From: Collinsella sp. AF08-23
GTDB taxonomy: Bacteria; Actinomycetota; Coriobacteriia; Coriobacteriales; Coriobacteriaceae
Length of the DNA stretch: 64,000 bases
Assembly (NCBI RefSeq): GCF_003479805.1
Contig: NZ_QUHV01000012.1
Span: 1-64,000 of the forward strand
Reading direction: 5' to 3'
In this document: one piece after another, positions 16,506-25,706 of the stretch
Layout: every line of letters begins with the position of its first letter
How positions within the stretch are numbered: position 1 is the first letter of the stretch
Translations under genes and position numbers: made by a program
The notes under the pieces: model-generated
What the model was told of the DNA's origin: nothing
The model's input: the letters and a program-made list of their open reading frames with translations, nothing else
Databases searched by the model: none

Positions 16506-17888
16506 CTATTGTGGAGCGCTACGGAACGTGTAGGCGCCAGGCTCACGGACGTTGATGAACGACACACCCGTCTCTTGGGACAGCAGCTTGGTGACCACGC
16601 GCTCTTTCTCGGTGATATTGTCCGGCGCGCCGAGCGAGACCTCAACGCCGGAGATCAGATATGCCGAAATTGCCTCCACCGACGAGACCGACAAACTCTT
16701 GATCTGCGCCACGAACTCCGAGGAAAAGCCGTTTGCGTATTCAAGTCCCGCCAAAACCACGTCCGAATTCACCGGCTCGCCGCTTTTGGGGGAGATATCG
16801 CTGGGCACATCGGTCAAAAGAAGGGCGCCGGAATCTTGTGCGACCCTCAACGCGGCCTCCTGGGAGGACAGCAGGGTGGCACCCACGGGCACAGACCCAT
16901 CTTCGCCCACCTCCACTTCGTTGCCCTCCGCATCGACGGCGACCAGAAGGGTCACGGGAGCAATCCAAGTACCGTCATCGCCGATCGCCCAGGCGATCTC
17001 GTCCGCGGTGATATACGCGATGGCCTTCAGTTGGCGTTCCACAGGCGTGATGACGAGCGCATGCGGCCAGGAGCGTTCAATCTGAACGCCCTTGATCCAC
17101 GGGCTCGCCTGGAGCTGCTCGAGAATAGCCTTCTCGTCGACGTTGAGCAGGGTCGTCCCCTCGGGAATATCGACAAGAGCCTGCACCGTCTGTTGCTCAA
17201 CGTGATCGCTACCCCGCACTTGAATATCGGAGGCCTCAAAGAGCGCAGAGTTCGCAATGACGACGACGGCAAGTGCCACGGCGGCAAGTCCGCCCACGCC
17301 AGCGATGAGCACGCCTCGACTCGGTTTGCGGATGTTGAGTTTTGAAGCGAGCGCGGTAAAAAAGCCCCCGATTGCCGCGAAGGCCCCCATGAGGGGACGC
17401 AGGACGCGGACGACACCCGTTTTTTTCGAGCTGGGCTTACCAGCAGCGGGCATACTCGCGCGCTTGACCCCGGGCACGACGATCTTTGCGGCCGTCTTCT
17501 TGCCGGACGTCAAAGACGAAACATGAGCGGTGGAAGTTTTTTTCTCGGCAGCTCGAACCGCCGCGGGAGAAGCGACGGGGCGCGTGCCGTGGGGCAATTG
17601 CCTTTGCCGGGCAGAGGCCTTGGCGCTCTTGCCGGGAACCACGCCACGCTTGGTGGGGACAGGGCGCTTTGCCTTCGAGACGCCCATGGCAGACGCAGGC
17701 CGGGCAATCTGCGAACGCGCAGAGACGGGCTTGGACTTCGCCGACGCCCTCGAGACGGGAGCGGGTTGAGGAGCCGACGACGGCTTCCTGGAAGCCGGGG
17801 TCTTCTTTGCTGCCGCGGCACGACGATAGGTAGGCTTGGGAGCCCTAGAAGCCGAGGAATTTGACTTCTGGTTGTAGCTCGACGCCAT
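16506..17888 (-). CDS. ftsQ: Divisome protein FtsQ with long basic N-terminal region
   Basis: A 460-residue FtsQ/DivIB. Residues 1 to about 185 form a low-complexity cytoplasmic region rich in Lys, Arg, Ala, Pro and Ser. One membrane span follows (GVLIAGVGGLAAVALAVVVI, about 190-210), then the POTRA domain (SDIQVRGSDHV ... GTTLLNVDEKAI ... PWIKGVQIERSWPHAL) and the extracellular beta domain. FtsQ links FtsL/FtsB-type partners to the divisome. The N-terminal region is several times longer than the 25-residue tail of E. coli. It overlaps the end of murB by 44 bp in another frame. Confidence 0.9.
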   Translation of the reverse strand: MASSYNQKSNSSASRAPKPTYRRAAAAKKTPASRKPSSAPQPAPVSRASAKSKPVSARSQIARPASAMGVSKAKRPVPTKRGVVPGKSAKASARQRQLPHGTRPVASPAAVRAAEKKTSTAHVSSLTSGKKTAAKIVVPGVKRASMPAAGKPSSKKTGVVRVLRPLMGAFAAIGGFFTALASKLNIRKPSRGVLIAGVGGLAAVALAVVVIANSALFEASDIQVRGSDHVEQQTVQALVDIPEGTTLLNVDEKAILEQLQASPWIKGVQIERSWPHALVITPVERQLKAIAYITADEIAWAIGDDGTWIAPVTLLVAVDAEGNEVEVGEDGSVPVGATLLSSQEAALRVAQDSGALLLTDVPSDISPKSGEPVNSDVVLAGLEYANGFSSEFVAQIKSLSVSSVEAISAYLISGVEVSLGAPDNITEKERVVTKLLSQETGVSFINVREPGAYTFRSAPQ

Positions 17889-18756
17889 ACCTCTCCCTTA
17901 CCGTCTTGTGCACGTGCCGTATGACCGCGGAGACATCTGCCGCGGAAGCGGTTCCCTTGTTCACGATAAAGTTAGCGTGAACGGACGAGACTTCCGCCCC
18001 GCCCTGAGAAAAACCCTTTAATCCGCATTCCTCGATCATGGCGCCCACGGCGCGATCGGGGGGGTTGCGAAACACCGAGCCGCAGGACGGGACGCCGAGC
18101 GGCTGCGTACGACGGCGGCGCGTTAGGGCGCGCTCCATGCGAGCGCGAATCTCATCTTTCAAGCCCGGCATGAGTTCAAGTGTCACCTCGAGGATGATCT
18201 CATCGCGCGGAATTCCGCACTCGCGATACCCCCAGGCGATGTCGTCGTGCCCGTAATGACGCATCCCCTCGCCCGGCTTATACGTCATGACATCTTGAAC
18301 AAGCGTTCCAATCCACTCGGTTCGCGAGCCGGCGTTCATGGAAATCGCGCCTCCCACGGTTCCCGGAATGCCCACCGCGAACTCAAGGCCCGCGAGCTCC
18401 TTGGAAAGGGCTTCGTTCACCAGGCGCGCGAGGATGGCACCGGCACCGACGGTGATGGTTCGACCATCCTCACCCAGCACGAAGCGGGAGAATTCGCTGC
18501 CGAGCGTGATGACCGCCCCACGATAGCCCTCATCGGCGACGAGCAGGTTGGAGCCCTTTCCGATAATGACCCATGGCACCCGCTCGCGGGCGAGTACCTC
18601 GATGGTGCGGCGCAGGGAATGATAGCTATGGCAGGTCACGAACAGATCGGCCTTGCCGCCAATGCGATAGCTCGTGTGACGGGCGAGCTTCTCCTGCTCG
18701 ATAATGTCCGTGTCGATCGTGCCCGAGAGCGACATGACGGCGTTGAACACACCCAT
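17845..18756 (-). CDS. murB: UDP-N-acetylenolpyruvoylglucosamine reductase MurB
   Basis: A 303-residue flavoenzyme that reduces UDP-GlcNAc-enolpyruvate to UDP-MurNAc. FAD-binding signatures are visible: HTSYRIGGKADLF (about 29-41), GKGSNLLVADEG and FAVGIPGTVGGAISMNAGS; the catalytic serine region is in SCGSVFRNP and the end has the GxxxQGGAEVSSVHANFIVN motif. The length and the SCGSVFRNP form fit type II MurB. It starts 3 bp after murC and its end overlaps ftsQ. Cytoplasmic, early lipid II pathway. Confidence 0.96.
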   Translation of the reverse strand: MGVFNAVMSLSGTIDTDIIEQEKLARHTSYRIGGKADLFVTCHSYHSLRRTIEVLARERVPWVIIGKGSNLLVADEGYRGAVITLGSEFSRFVLGEDGRTITVGAGAILARLVNEALSKELAGLEFAVGIPGTVGGAISMNAGSRTEWIGTLVQDVMTYKPGEGMRHYGHDDIAWGYRECGIPRDEIILEVTLELMPGLKDEIRARMERALTRRRRTQPLGVPSCGSVFRNPPDRAVGAMIEECGLKGFSQGGAEVSSVHANFIVNKGTASAADVSAVIRHVHKTVRERYGVELQPEVKFLGF

Positions 18757-18759
18757 CGA

Positions 18760-20184
18760 CTATTGATCCTTGCTCGCGACATACTCGAGATAATCGGGGC
18801 CGACGGCGGTGACGTCGCCCGCACCCATGGTGATGAGCAGATCGCCCGCCTGCGCGACCTCATCCAAACAGGCCATGAGGGACTGATGGTCGGACGCGTA
18901 GCGCACCTGTTTGTCGGGGTGGGCGGCGCGAATCTTATCAGCGAGCATCTTGCTCGTCACGCCGGGGATGGGCATCTCGCCCGCCGGGAAGACATCTACG
19001 AGCACAACGGTATCCGCATCTGCAAACGCGTCGACGAAGTCGTCGCACAGCGCCTGGAGACGCGAATAGCGGTGCGGCTGGAACACGACGATAACGTGCT
19101 GGAAGTCCAAAGACTTGGCAGCATGAAGCGTCGCCTTCACTTCGGTCGGGTGATGGCCGTAGTCATCCACGAGCATGACGCCGCGGGTCTCACCCACGTG
19201 CGAGAAACGGCGGCGGGCACCCTCGAACGTGGAGAGGGCCGTCGCGGCCTCCTGTGTATCGAGGCCGAGCACATAGGCCGCAACAAGGGCGGCAGTGGCG
19301 TTCAGCATGTTATGACGACCGGGATTGTTTTTAATGGAGACGGAGCGAACAGCCCCATCGGGAAGAGCGACCGTAAAATCGGTACCGAAGGTATGGCTGG
19401 AAGCCCTCGGCGTGCAGACGGCGTCGAAACCCTCGCCTTCACCATAGGTGAACACCGAACGACCAGTCGAACGGGCGAGCTCGACGAGGCGCGGATCCTC
19501 ACCACAGACGATGACCGCGCCGTCCTCGTCCACCAAACGCATAAACGCGCAGAACGTGTCTTCGATCTCGGCGAGCGAGCCATAGTGGTCCATGTGGTCG
19601 GCCTCGACGTTGGTCACGATGACAACATGAGGATCGAGGTAGAGGAAGGAGCTGTCCGACTCATCCGCCTCGACGACGAAGTACTCCCCATCGCCGTTCT
19701 TGCCGTTGGTTCCATAGCCCTCAACGACACCGCCGATCAAAAAGCTCGGGTCGAGCCCCATGCGGTCGAGCATAGTCGCAACCATAGAAGAGGTCGTCGT
19801 CTTGCCGTGCGTACCAGCAGCGGCGACCGTCGTGCGGCCATACCCGAGGGCAGAAAGCATCTTGGCGCGGTGCCAAACGGGAATACCGAGCTCACGCGCG
19901 CGCATGAGCTCCGGATTAGTCTCGGGGATCGCCGTGGAAACCACCACGACATCGGGCTTGACCTCATCGATCGTGGCGGCTTTATGCCCCACATGGACGT
20001 TGACGCCGGAGCGCGTGAGCTGACGAACATAGCGGGAGGTCTTGAGGTCGGAACCCGTGACGGTGAACCCACGCTCATGGAGTACCAAGGCAATGCCGCT
20101 CATGCCGGCACCGCCGACGCCGATAAAGTGAGCGCTCTTGAACGTCGGGGCGGTCGTCGCCTCGGGAACTGCAATGGTCGACAT
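18760..20184 (-). CDS. murC: UDP-N-acetylmuramate--L-alanine ligase MurC
   Basis: A 474-residue Mur ligase that adds L-Ala to UDP-MurNAc. Seen: the N-terminal dinucleotide-like VGGAGMSGIA (about 20-29), the ATP-binding AAGTHGKTTTSSM, and central conserved EADESDSSF and NVEADHMDHYG. The ATG at 20184 is chosen because AGGAG precedes it and it fits the family; the open frame extends 23 codons further without homology. The gap to murG holds a duplicated palindromic repeat, so murC may be partly uncoupled from the genes upstream. Confidence 0.96.
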   Translation of the reverse strand: MSTIAVPEATTAPTFKSAHFIGVGGAGMSGIALVLHERGFTVTGSDLKTSRYVRQLTRSGVNVHVGHKAATIDEVKPDVVVVSTAIPETNPELMRARELGIPVWHRAKMLSALGYGRTTVAAAGTHGKTTTSSMVATMLDRMGLDPSFLIGGVVEGYGTNGKNGDGEYFVVEADESDSSFLYLDPHVVIVTNVEADHMDHYGSLAEIEDTFCAFMRLVDEDGAVIVCGEDPRLVELARSTGRSVFTYGEGEGFDAVCTPRASSHTFGTDFTVALPDGAVRSVSIKNNPGRHNMLNATAALVAAYVLGLDTQEAATALSTFEGARRRFSHVGETRGVMLVDDYGHHPTEVKATLHAAKSLDFQHVIVVFQPHRYSRLQALCDDFVDAFADADTVVLVDVFPAGEMPIPGVTSKMLADKIRAAHPDKQVRYASDHQSLMACLDEVAQAGDLLITMGAGDVTAVGPDYLEYVASKDQ

Positions 20185-20235
20185 GACTCTCCTCGCATGA
20201 TCGCATACGTAAACTAATCTAGTATACGCCATTCG

Positions 20236-20411
20236 CATTGCCTCGGATCCCATCGCCCCTCCCCTGCGGACATCATCCCGTGCTCAAACAGCGCTTCGCG
20301 GCGGGCACATCCATTGCCTCGGATCCCATCGCCCCTCCCCTGCGGACATCATCCCGTGCTCAAACAGCGCTTCGCGAACTGCGCGCGGGACGATGTCCGC
20401 AGGAGAGGGGC
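20236..20411. repeat. Tandem 65-bp duplication plus inverted copy
   Basis: Two identical 65-bp units at 20236-20300 and 20312-20376, separated by 11 bp, are followed by an inverted, slightly diverged copy of the unit core at 20387-20411 (GCCCCTCYCCTGCGGACATC core). The second unit and the inverted arm would fold into a long hairpin. It fills the gap between murG and murC. It looks like a palindromic intergenic element whose left half has been duplicated. Confidence 0.85.
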
Positions 20412-20437
20412 TGCGGGGACTCTGTCGATGGGCCCCC

Positions 20438-21568
20438 TTACACGAGGGCTTCTAGCTCGTCGGCTAGGACTTGGGCGGCTTTATCTTGGGCTAGGCCGCA
20501 GGCGGCGTCATGCATCGCGGAGCGGCGGGCGGGGTCGTGCAACAAGGTGAGCAGCTCTTCGCGGAAAGAATCGCCATCGATATCCGCATCCGCAAAGACC
20601 ACAGCGGCACCGGCGTCGGAAAGCAAGCGGGCGTTGGTGGTTTGATGATCAGCCGTGGCAAAGGGGTACGGAACGAGGATAGAGGGCACCGCGAGGGCGG
20701 CGATCTCGGCCACTGAGGATGCGCCGGCGCGGGACAAGACAAGGTCGGCGGCGGCGAGGACATCGCCCATGTCGTCGATATAGGATCGGACCTGCCAGCG
20801 TGCGCCCTCGTCGCCACTCAGATCGAGGGCCGCGACGGCGTCATCGTAGCCACCCTTGCCCGTCGACTGAACCACATGTAGGCCCTCGATCGCGAGCAGT
20901 GCGCCTTTGAGTTCCGCGAGCCGCTCATTGAGGTGCTTGGCTCCCAGGGACCCGCCAAAGACCAACAACACCGTCGCGTCTTCATCGATTCCAAGAGCGG
21001 CGCGGCCACGTGCGCGGTCGCCGTCAAGCACGCTGCGGCGTACAGGGTTGCCGGTGAACACGATGCGCGTGGCAGAGCCGGCATGCTCGCGAAGGATGTC
21101 CCCCACGCTCGGCTGACCGGTCGCGATGAGCCGCGCGAGCTTGGCGGAGCGCTTGTTGGCAAGACCGGGAACGGAGTTCTGCTCGTGCAGGGCAACGGGA
21201 ATGCCGAGCTTAGCCGCGGCGCGCACGAGCGGCAACTCGAGATATGCCCCAAAACCGATCGCAACATCCGGCATGGGCAGGGAGCCAGACTGAAACTCGC
21301 CCACCAAGCGGTGCTCCTCACGCGCCAGATGCATAAGGGCCGTGACGAGCGTCCACGGACGCTGTCGATCGAAGCCTGTCACGTGAACGGGGTGGAACGG
21401 GAAGCCCGCCTGGGGCACAAGTGAGCCCTCCAAACGACGCGTCTCGCCAAAAAAGTGAACTTCGTGCCCACGGGAGCGCAATTCATCCGCGAGTGCCAAG
21501 GCGGGATTCACATGGCCTGCGGTGCCACCTGCGGCGATGGCGACCACCAAATGCTTGCTATCGGTCAT
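20438..21568 (-). CDS. murG: Lipid II synthase MurG
   Basis: A 376-residue glycosyltransferase (GT28) that adds GlcNAc to lipid I on the cytoplasmic face. The N-terminal AAGGTAGHVNPALALADEL loop, the HEQNSVPGLANK stretch and the C-terminal donor-site AGASSVAEIAALAVPSILVPYP are visible. The start at 21568 is supported by GGAGG and by homology starting immediately; the frame is open for 45 more codons that overlap ftsW and are not homologous. It overlaps the ftsW end by 11 bp. Confidence 0.96.
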   Translation of the reverse strand: MTDSKHLVVAIAAGGTAGHVNPALALADELRSRGHEVHFFGETRRLEGSLVPQAGFPFHPVHVTGFDRQRPWTLVTALMHLAREEHRLVGEFQSGSLPMPDVAIGFGAYLELPLVRAAAKLGIPVALHEQNSVPGLANKRSAKLARLIATGQPSVGDILREHAGSATRIVFTGNPVRRSVLDGDRARGRAALGIDEDATVLLVFGGSLGAKHLNERLAELKGALLAIEGLHVVQSTGKGGYDDAVAALDLSGDEGARWQVRSYIDDMGDVLAAADLVLSRAGASSVAEIAALAVPSILVPYPFATADHQTTNARLLSDAGAAVVFADADIDGDSFREELLTLLHDPARRSAMHDAACGLAQDKAAQVLADELEALV

Positions 21569-23261
21569 AACGGCTCCTCCCCGTTCGCCCTCTACCATCA
21601 CCGCGACCAGACTCACCGGAACGGCGCGGGCGAGGGTTGCCTGCGATACCACCATAATCCACCCGAGGCCGTGCGTCACGCGAACGGAGTCGTTCGGAGG
21701 CACCGCCGCCTAAATCCACGCGCTGATACCCACCTGGGCGCGGCATCCGCTCCGATGCGCGGACATTCCGCGCGTCACGCGGACGCGGACCGCGCGGACG
21801 ATCGGACAAAGATGGGGCGCCCCCTTCGTATACGCGCAATCCGCCGCGACCGCGCGGCATGGGATCGCCCACACCGGAATCCTCCTCCACGTTACCCGCA
21901 GCCATAACATGGAAGCTTGCGCGACGGCGGTCGGCAGAGGTTTGGACGTTGCTTTCGACCGAGACGCGGAAGATGAATCCCGCAAGTATGAGCGACGTGA
22001 GCACCGAAGAACCGCCGTAGCTGACGAACGGAAGCGGTTTACCCGTCATCGGCAAAAGGCCCAAGATGCCAAACGAGTTGATGATGAACTGGATGAGCAA
22101 GACAAACGAACAGCCCGCAGCGACCAACTGGCCATGGAGGGTCGGCGAGCGGCGCGCGATGTAGAACCCCGCGGCGATCATGGCAAGGAACACGGCGACG
22201 AAGATGGCCATGCCAACAAAACCGAGTTCCTCACCAATAATCGCGAGGATATAGTCGTTGTGGGCTTCGGGCAGATAGTAATATTTCATGGTCGCGTTAC
22301 CGATGCCGCGACCGAACGGACCGCCCGAGGCGAATGCCATGATGGCGACCGTCGCCTGGAAGCCGTCGCCGTACGGGTCGCTCCACGGGTCGAGGAAGAC
22401 GAGGAGGCGGGCGAAACGGTAGGGCGATGCGGCGGCCAGAATGATACCCGCCAAGACCATCAGCACGAATGCGCCGGCGATCAGGCGGTATGAAATGCCG
22501 CAGATGTAGGCCATGGCAAAGACCGTCGCCACAATGATGATCGTGGTTCCCAGGTCGGGCTCGGCAAAGATGAGCACCGCGGGCACACCCACGCAAAGCA
22601 GCAGGTAAAACAAGAACGACGAGGTGTCGAGGGTGCCATCGTCGTAATACGCGGCGAGGATGTTTGCCGCGTAGACGATGACCGCGGGCTTGGCGAGCTC
22701 GGCGGGCTGCAAGTTGAAGAAGCCCAGTGGAATCCAACGAGAGGCGCCCCACGTCTCGCCACCGGCACCGACCGCCAACACAATGACGAGCAGCGCGACG
22801 ACTGCCCACCACACGCTCGTCACGAAACGAGTGCGAAACGCCTGCCAGGGAATGATCTTGCGCGTGCCGATAACCGCGAACGCACTGAACCCGATGACCA
22901 TAAAGATGGCCTGGCGAAAGACGTAGTGCCAGGAGCTTCCCTCCTCCTTGAGGGCTTCGACAGACGATGCAGAGTACACCATCAGCAACCCGAAGGCGCA
23001 GATCGCGATCAGGCACGAGATGAACACGAGGCGGGGACGCATAATCCGCGCGGGAACGCCGGCGATCAGCTTCTCCCCCAACTCGGAATGACTGGTCGCC
23101 GTGGCACCACGGCGAGATCTCTTGCCGGGACGCGCCTGAGACGCGCTCGAACCGCCCGAAGTTACCGAGCGCTCATCGCGCGTGCGACGGAACGCGCCAA
23201 ACGGCCTTTTGTCTTTTTTGGCATCGTCGGCCACGCCGGAGACGACGTTGGGCTCATCCAC
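21558..23261 (-). CDS. ftsW: Septal peptidoglycan polymerase FtsW
   Basis: A 567-residue SEDS-family glycosyltransferase that polymerises lipid II at the septum with its partner FtsI. About ten membrane spans lie between residues 75 and 445, with the SEDS signatures LVMVYSASS near the first span, GGETWGASRWIPLGF in the large loop, and the conserved PEAHNDYILAIIGEELGF and LLPMTGKPLPFVSYGGSS blocks. Both ends are extended: about 70 basic N-terminal residues and over 100 Arg/Gly-rich C-terminal residues, beyond the usual 380-420 length. The GTG start follows murD by 6 bp. Confidence 0.95.
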   Translation of the reverse strand: MDEPNVVSGVADDAKKDKRPFGAFRRTRDERSVTSGGSSASQARPGKRSRRGATATSHSELGEKLIAGVPARIMRPRLVFISCLIAICAFGLLMVYSASSVEALKEEGSSWHYVFRQAIFMVIGFSAFAVIGTRKIIPWQAFRTRFVTSVWWAVVALLVIVLAVGAGGETWGASRWIPLGFFNLQPAELAKPAVIVYAANILAAYYDDGTLDTSSFLFYLLLCVGVPAVLIFAEPDLGTTIIIVATVFAMAYICGISYRLIAGAFVLMVLAGIILAAASPYRFARLLVFLDPWSDPYGDGFQATVAIMAFASGGPFGRGIGNATMKYYYLPEAHNDYILAIIGEELGFVGMAIFVAVFLAMIAAGFYIARRSPTLHGQLVAAGCSFVLLIQFIINSFGILGLLPMTGKPLPFVSYGGSSVLTSLILAGFIFRVSVESNVQTSADRRRASFHVMAAGNVEEDSGVGDPMPRGRGGLRVYEGGAPSLSDRPRGPRPRDARNVRASERMPRPGGYQRVDLGGGASERLRSRDARPRVDYGGIAGNPRPRRSGESGRGDGRGRTGRSRYDR

Positions 23262-23267
23262 GGTGCG

Positions 23268-24665
23268 TTACCCCTCGAGGGCGGAAAGCTCCGCCACGTA
23301 AGATCGGAACGCATCGCCGCGTTCCTCGAAGCCGGAAAACTCGTCAAATGACGCACACGCAGGCGACAGCAACACGACGTCGCCGCGCTGCGCGAGGGAG
23401 CGGGCAACGTCCACGGCATCGCGCAAGTCATCGGCCTCGGCGATATCGATCTCGGTGGAAGCGGGAGCCTCGGCCAAGGCGGCGCGGAATCGCTCGCGGG
23501 CGGCTCCGAAGCACACGACGGCAGTGGCGTGCTCCACCACGACGGACATGAACTCATCGAGCGGAGTACCCTTATCGGCACCGCCCAGTAACAAGATCAC
23601 GCGATCGTTGGGAAAGGCAGTGAGGGCCTTTTCGACCGCGTCGGTGTTCGTCGCCTTGGAGTCGTTGATATAAGTCACGCCGGCAACCTCACCGACGGGC
23701 TCAATACGATGAGGCAGCGGCTGAAACGCGACCAAGCCGGCACGGATACCCTCCGCGTTCGCCCCGCAGGCGAGTGCCGCCGTGGACGCGGCGAGAGCGT
23801 TCAACGTGTTATGGGCGCCTGCGATATTGAGCTCGTCCACGCGCACGAGGGCGGTTTCCTCGCCGTGCAGGCGCACAACAAGATGCCCGTCACGCACGAA
23901 CGCGGCATCCGGGCCACCGGCATCGGAAAGCGAGAGCTTGAGCACGCGGCGTCCCGGCACATACACGCGGTCGGCAAAGGCCGCAATGCCCTCGTCCTCC
24001 ACGTTGACGATGGCGATATCGCTCTCGTCCATATTGCGGAACAAGCCGATCTTCGCCAGAGCGTAATTCTCATGCGTCTTGTGCCAACCCAGATGGTCGG
24101 GCGTGATATTGAGCAGAACGGCGACACGCGGATGCAGCTCGCTCGTCGTGGCGATCTGATAGCTCGAAAGCTCGGCGACGAACCACTCCCCCTCAACGCG
24201 GCGATCGACATCGTGGATGCAGACGTTGCCGATATTGCCCACCGCGACGCTCGGCAGGCCCGATGCGCGCAGGAGCTCGTTGGTGAGCGACGTCACCGTC
24301 GTCTTCCCGTTGGTACCGGTGATGGCGCACCAGCGTTCGGGCGATAGGCGCCACGCGAACTCAGGCTCGCCCATGATCTCGCCACTCACCGCCCCGGCAT
24401 TGCGGAAAAACTCGGAAAACTCGGAGATACCCGGACTCGCCACGCAAATATCGTATGTGCCTTCGACAACCTCGGTCCCATAGACGAACCGGGCGCCTCG
24501 CGCCTCAAGCGCACGCGTGCGATCTGAGGGTTCCGAACTCGCGCCCCCGTACGTTGTGACCGAGCTGACACGCTCGCCCAAGTGATCGACGGCCCATGAG
24601 ACGACTTCGAGACCGGACCCTCCCTGCCCGAGGACGAGAAGGCTGAAACGTTGCGGCAACGGCAT
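23268..24665 (-). CDS. murD: UDP-MurNAc-L-Ala--D-glutamate ligase MurD
   Basis: A 465-residue Mur ligase adding D-Glu. Seen: N-terminal LVLGQGGSGLEV, ATP-binding AITGTNGKTTVTSL, the LNITPDHLGWHKTHENYALAK block and the C-terminal YINDSKATNTDAVEKAL motif that is characteristic of MurD. It follows mraY by 9 bp. The N-terminal domain is slightly divergent from that of MurD from proteobacteria but the MurD-specific signatures are clear. Confidence 0.96.
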   Translation of the reverse strand: MPLPQRFSLLVLGQGGSGLEVVSWAVDHLGERVSSVTTYGGASSEPSDRTRALEARGARFVYGTEVVEGTYDICVASPGISEFSEFFRNAGAVSGEIMGEPEFAWRLSPERWCAITGTNGKTTVTSLTNELLRASGLPSVAVGNIGNVCIHDVDRRVEGEWFVAELSSYQIATTSELHPRVAVLLNITPDHLGWHKTHENYALAKIGLFRNMDESDIAIVNVEDEGIAAFADRVYVPGRRVLKLSLSDAGGPDAAFVRDGHLVVRLHGEETALVRVDELNIAGAHNTLNALAASTAALACGANAEGIRAGLVAFQPLPHRIEPVGEVAGVTYINDSKATNTDAVEKALTAFPNDRVILLLGGADKGTPLDEFMSVVVEHATAVVCFGAARERFRAALAEAPASTEIDIAEADDLRDAVDVARSLAQRGDVVLLSPACASFDEFSGFEERGDAFRSYVAELSALEG

Positions 24666-24674
24666 ATGAACTTC

Positions 24675-25706
24675 CTAACCCAGCTGGAAGAAGAGTGCAA
24701 GGCCAAGGGCTCCGAACGCCGCGGAGACGATCCAGAACCGGATGACCACCTTGGTCTCCGCCCAGCCCTTCTTCTCGAAATGATGGTGTATGGGCGCCAT
24801 GAGGAACACGCGCTTGCCGGTAGCCTTGAAACTCGCAACCTGAATCATCACCGAAAGCGTCTCGGTGATGAACAAGCCGCCCACGACAAGGGAGACGACC
24901 TCGGTGTTGGTAAGCACGGCGACGGCGGCCAAAGCACCACCCAGGGCGAGGGAGCCCGTGTCACCCATGAAGATCTGCGCGGGATAGGCGTTGAACCACA
25001 AAAAGCCGATGCAGCCGCCAGCGCATGCCGCGCAGAATATGGCGAGGTTGGCGTCGTGGCACACAAAGCACACGGCGGCCATCACGATCATGGAGATCAT
25101 GACCGTACCGCCCGCCAGGCCGTCGAGGCCGTCGGTGAGGTTGACGGCGTTGGACATGCCCGCAAGCAGCAAGAACACGAACACAAGGTACAGCCACGGA
25201 ATATCGATCGTCATCCCGGAGATGGTCAGCGTCGTGGTGAGGATTCCCAAGTCGATGGAAAAACCGCCGGGAAAGCGTATCACCGGGGCCACATCGCAGT
25301 AGTTCACCGCGATGACGAAGAAGACGCAGACGATCAGCGTAAGACCGATCATCTTGCCCGCGGGCGTGAGGCCAAGGGAGCGTTTCTGCACGACCTTGGT
25401 CACATCGTCGAAGAGCCCAAGTGCGCCGGTGGCGAGCATCGCGCCCACGGCGAGCATGAGGTCGATGGTGGGCTTAGCCATGATGAAGCAGGTGAGCACC
25501 ACGGCAAGCAAGATGATCACACCGCCCATGGTGGGAGTTCCCGCCTTCACCAGGTGGGACTGCGGGCCGTCCGCGCGGATCTGCTGACCGATGCCGTCCT
25601 TTTTAAGGAAACGGATCCACAGCGGCATGATCAGCCCGGCGATCACCGCCGAGATGAAAATGGCCAAAAAGACTTGGTACGTGGGATACGCGGGGTTACC
25701 GAGCAT
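24675..25706 (-). CDS. mraY: Phospho-MurNAc-pentapeptide transferase MraY
   Basis: A 343-residue polytopic enzyme that makes lipid I by transferring phospho-MurNAc-pentapeptide to undecaprenyl phosphate. About ten membrane spans are visible; catalytic and Mg-binding motifs include GTPTMGGVIIL, LGLFDDVTKV, NLTDGLDGLAGG and FMGDTGSLALGG, with the terminal APIHHHFEKKGWAE histidine motif. The start at 25706 (after GAGGTG) is preferred to an ATG seven codons earlier that overlaps the ribosome site. It overlaps the murF stop by 11 bp. Confidence 0.96.
   Translation of the reverse strand: MLGNPAYPTYQVFLAIFISAVIAGLIMPLWIRFLKKDGIGQQIRADGPQSHLVKAGTPTMGGVIILLAVVLTCFIMAKPTIDLMLAVGAMLATGALGLFDDVTKVVQKRSLGLTPAGKMIGLTLIVCVFFVIAVNYCDVAPVIRFPGGFSIDLGILTTTLTISGMTIDIPWLYLVFVFLLLAGMSNAVNLTDGLDGLAGGTVMISMIVMAAVCFVCHDANLAIFCAACAGGCIGFLWFNAYPAQIFMGDTGSLALGGALAAVAVLTNTEVVSLVVGGLFITETLSVMIQVASFKATGKRVFLMAPIHHHFEKKGWAETKVVIRFWIVSAAFGALGLALFFQLG

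Noticed and set aside
18247..20217. Very long open frame opposite murB/murC (over 650 codons)
   Set aside because: It is antisense to clearly homologous murB and murC and shows Arg/Gly/His-rich composition typical of high-GC shadow frames; similar long shadows lie opposite xerD-DUF1846 and both ABC genes.
20236..20376. Direct repeats as a possible CRISPR array
   Set aside because: Only two units of 65 bp with an 11-bp spacer, no cas genes; better explained as a duplicated palindromic element.
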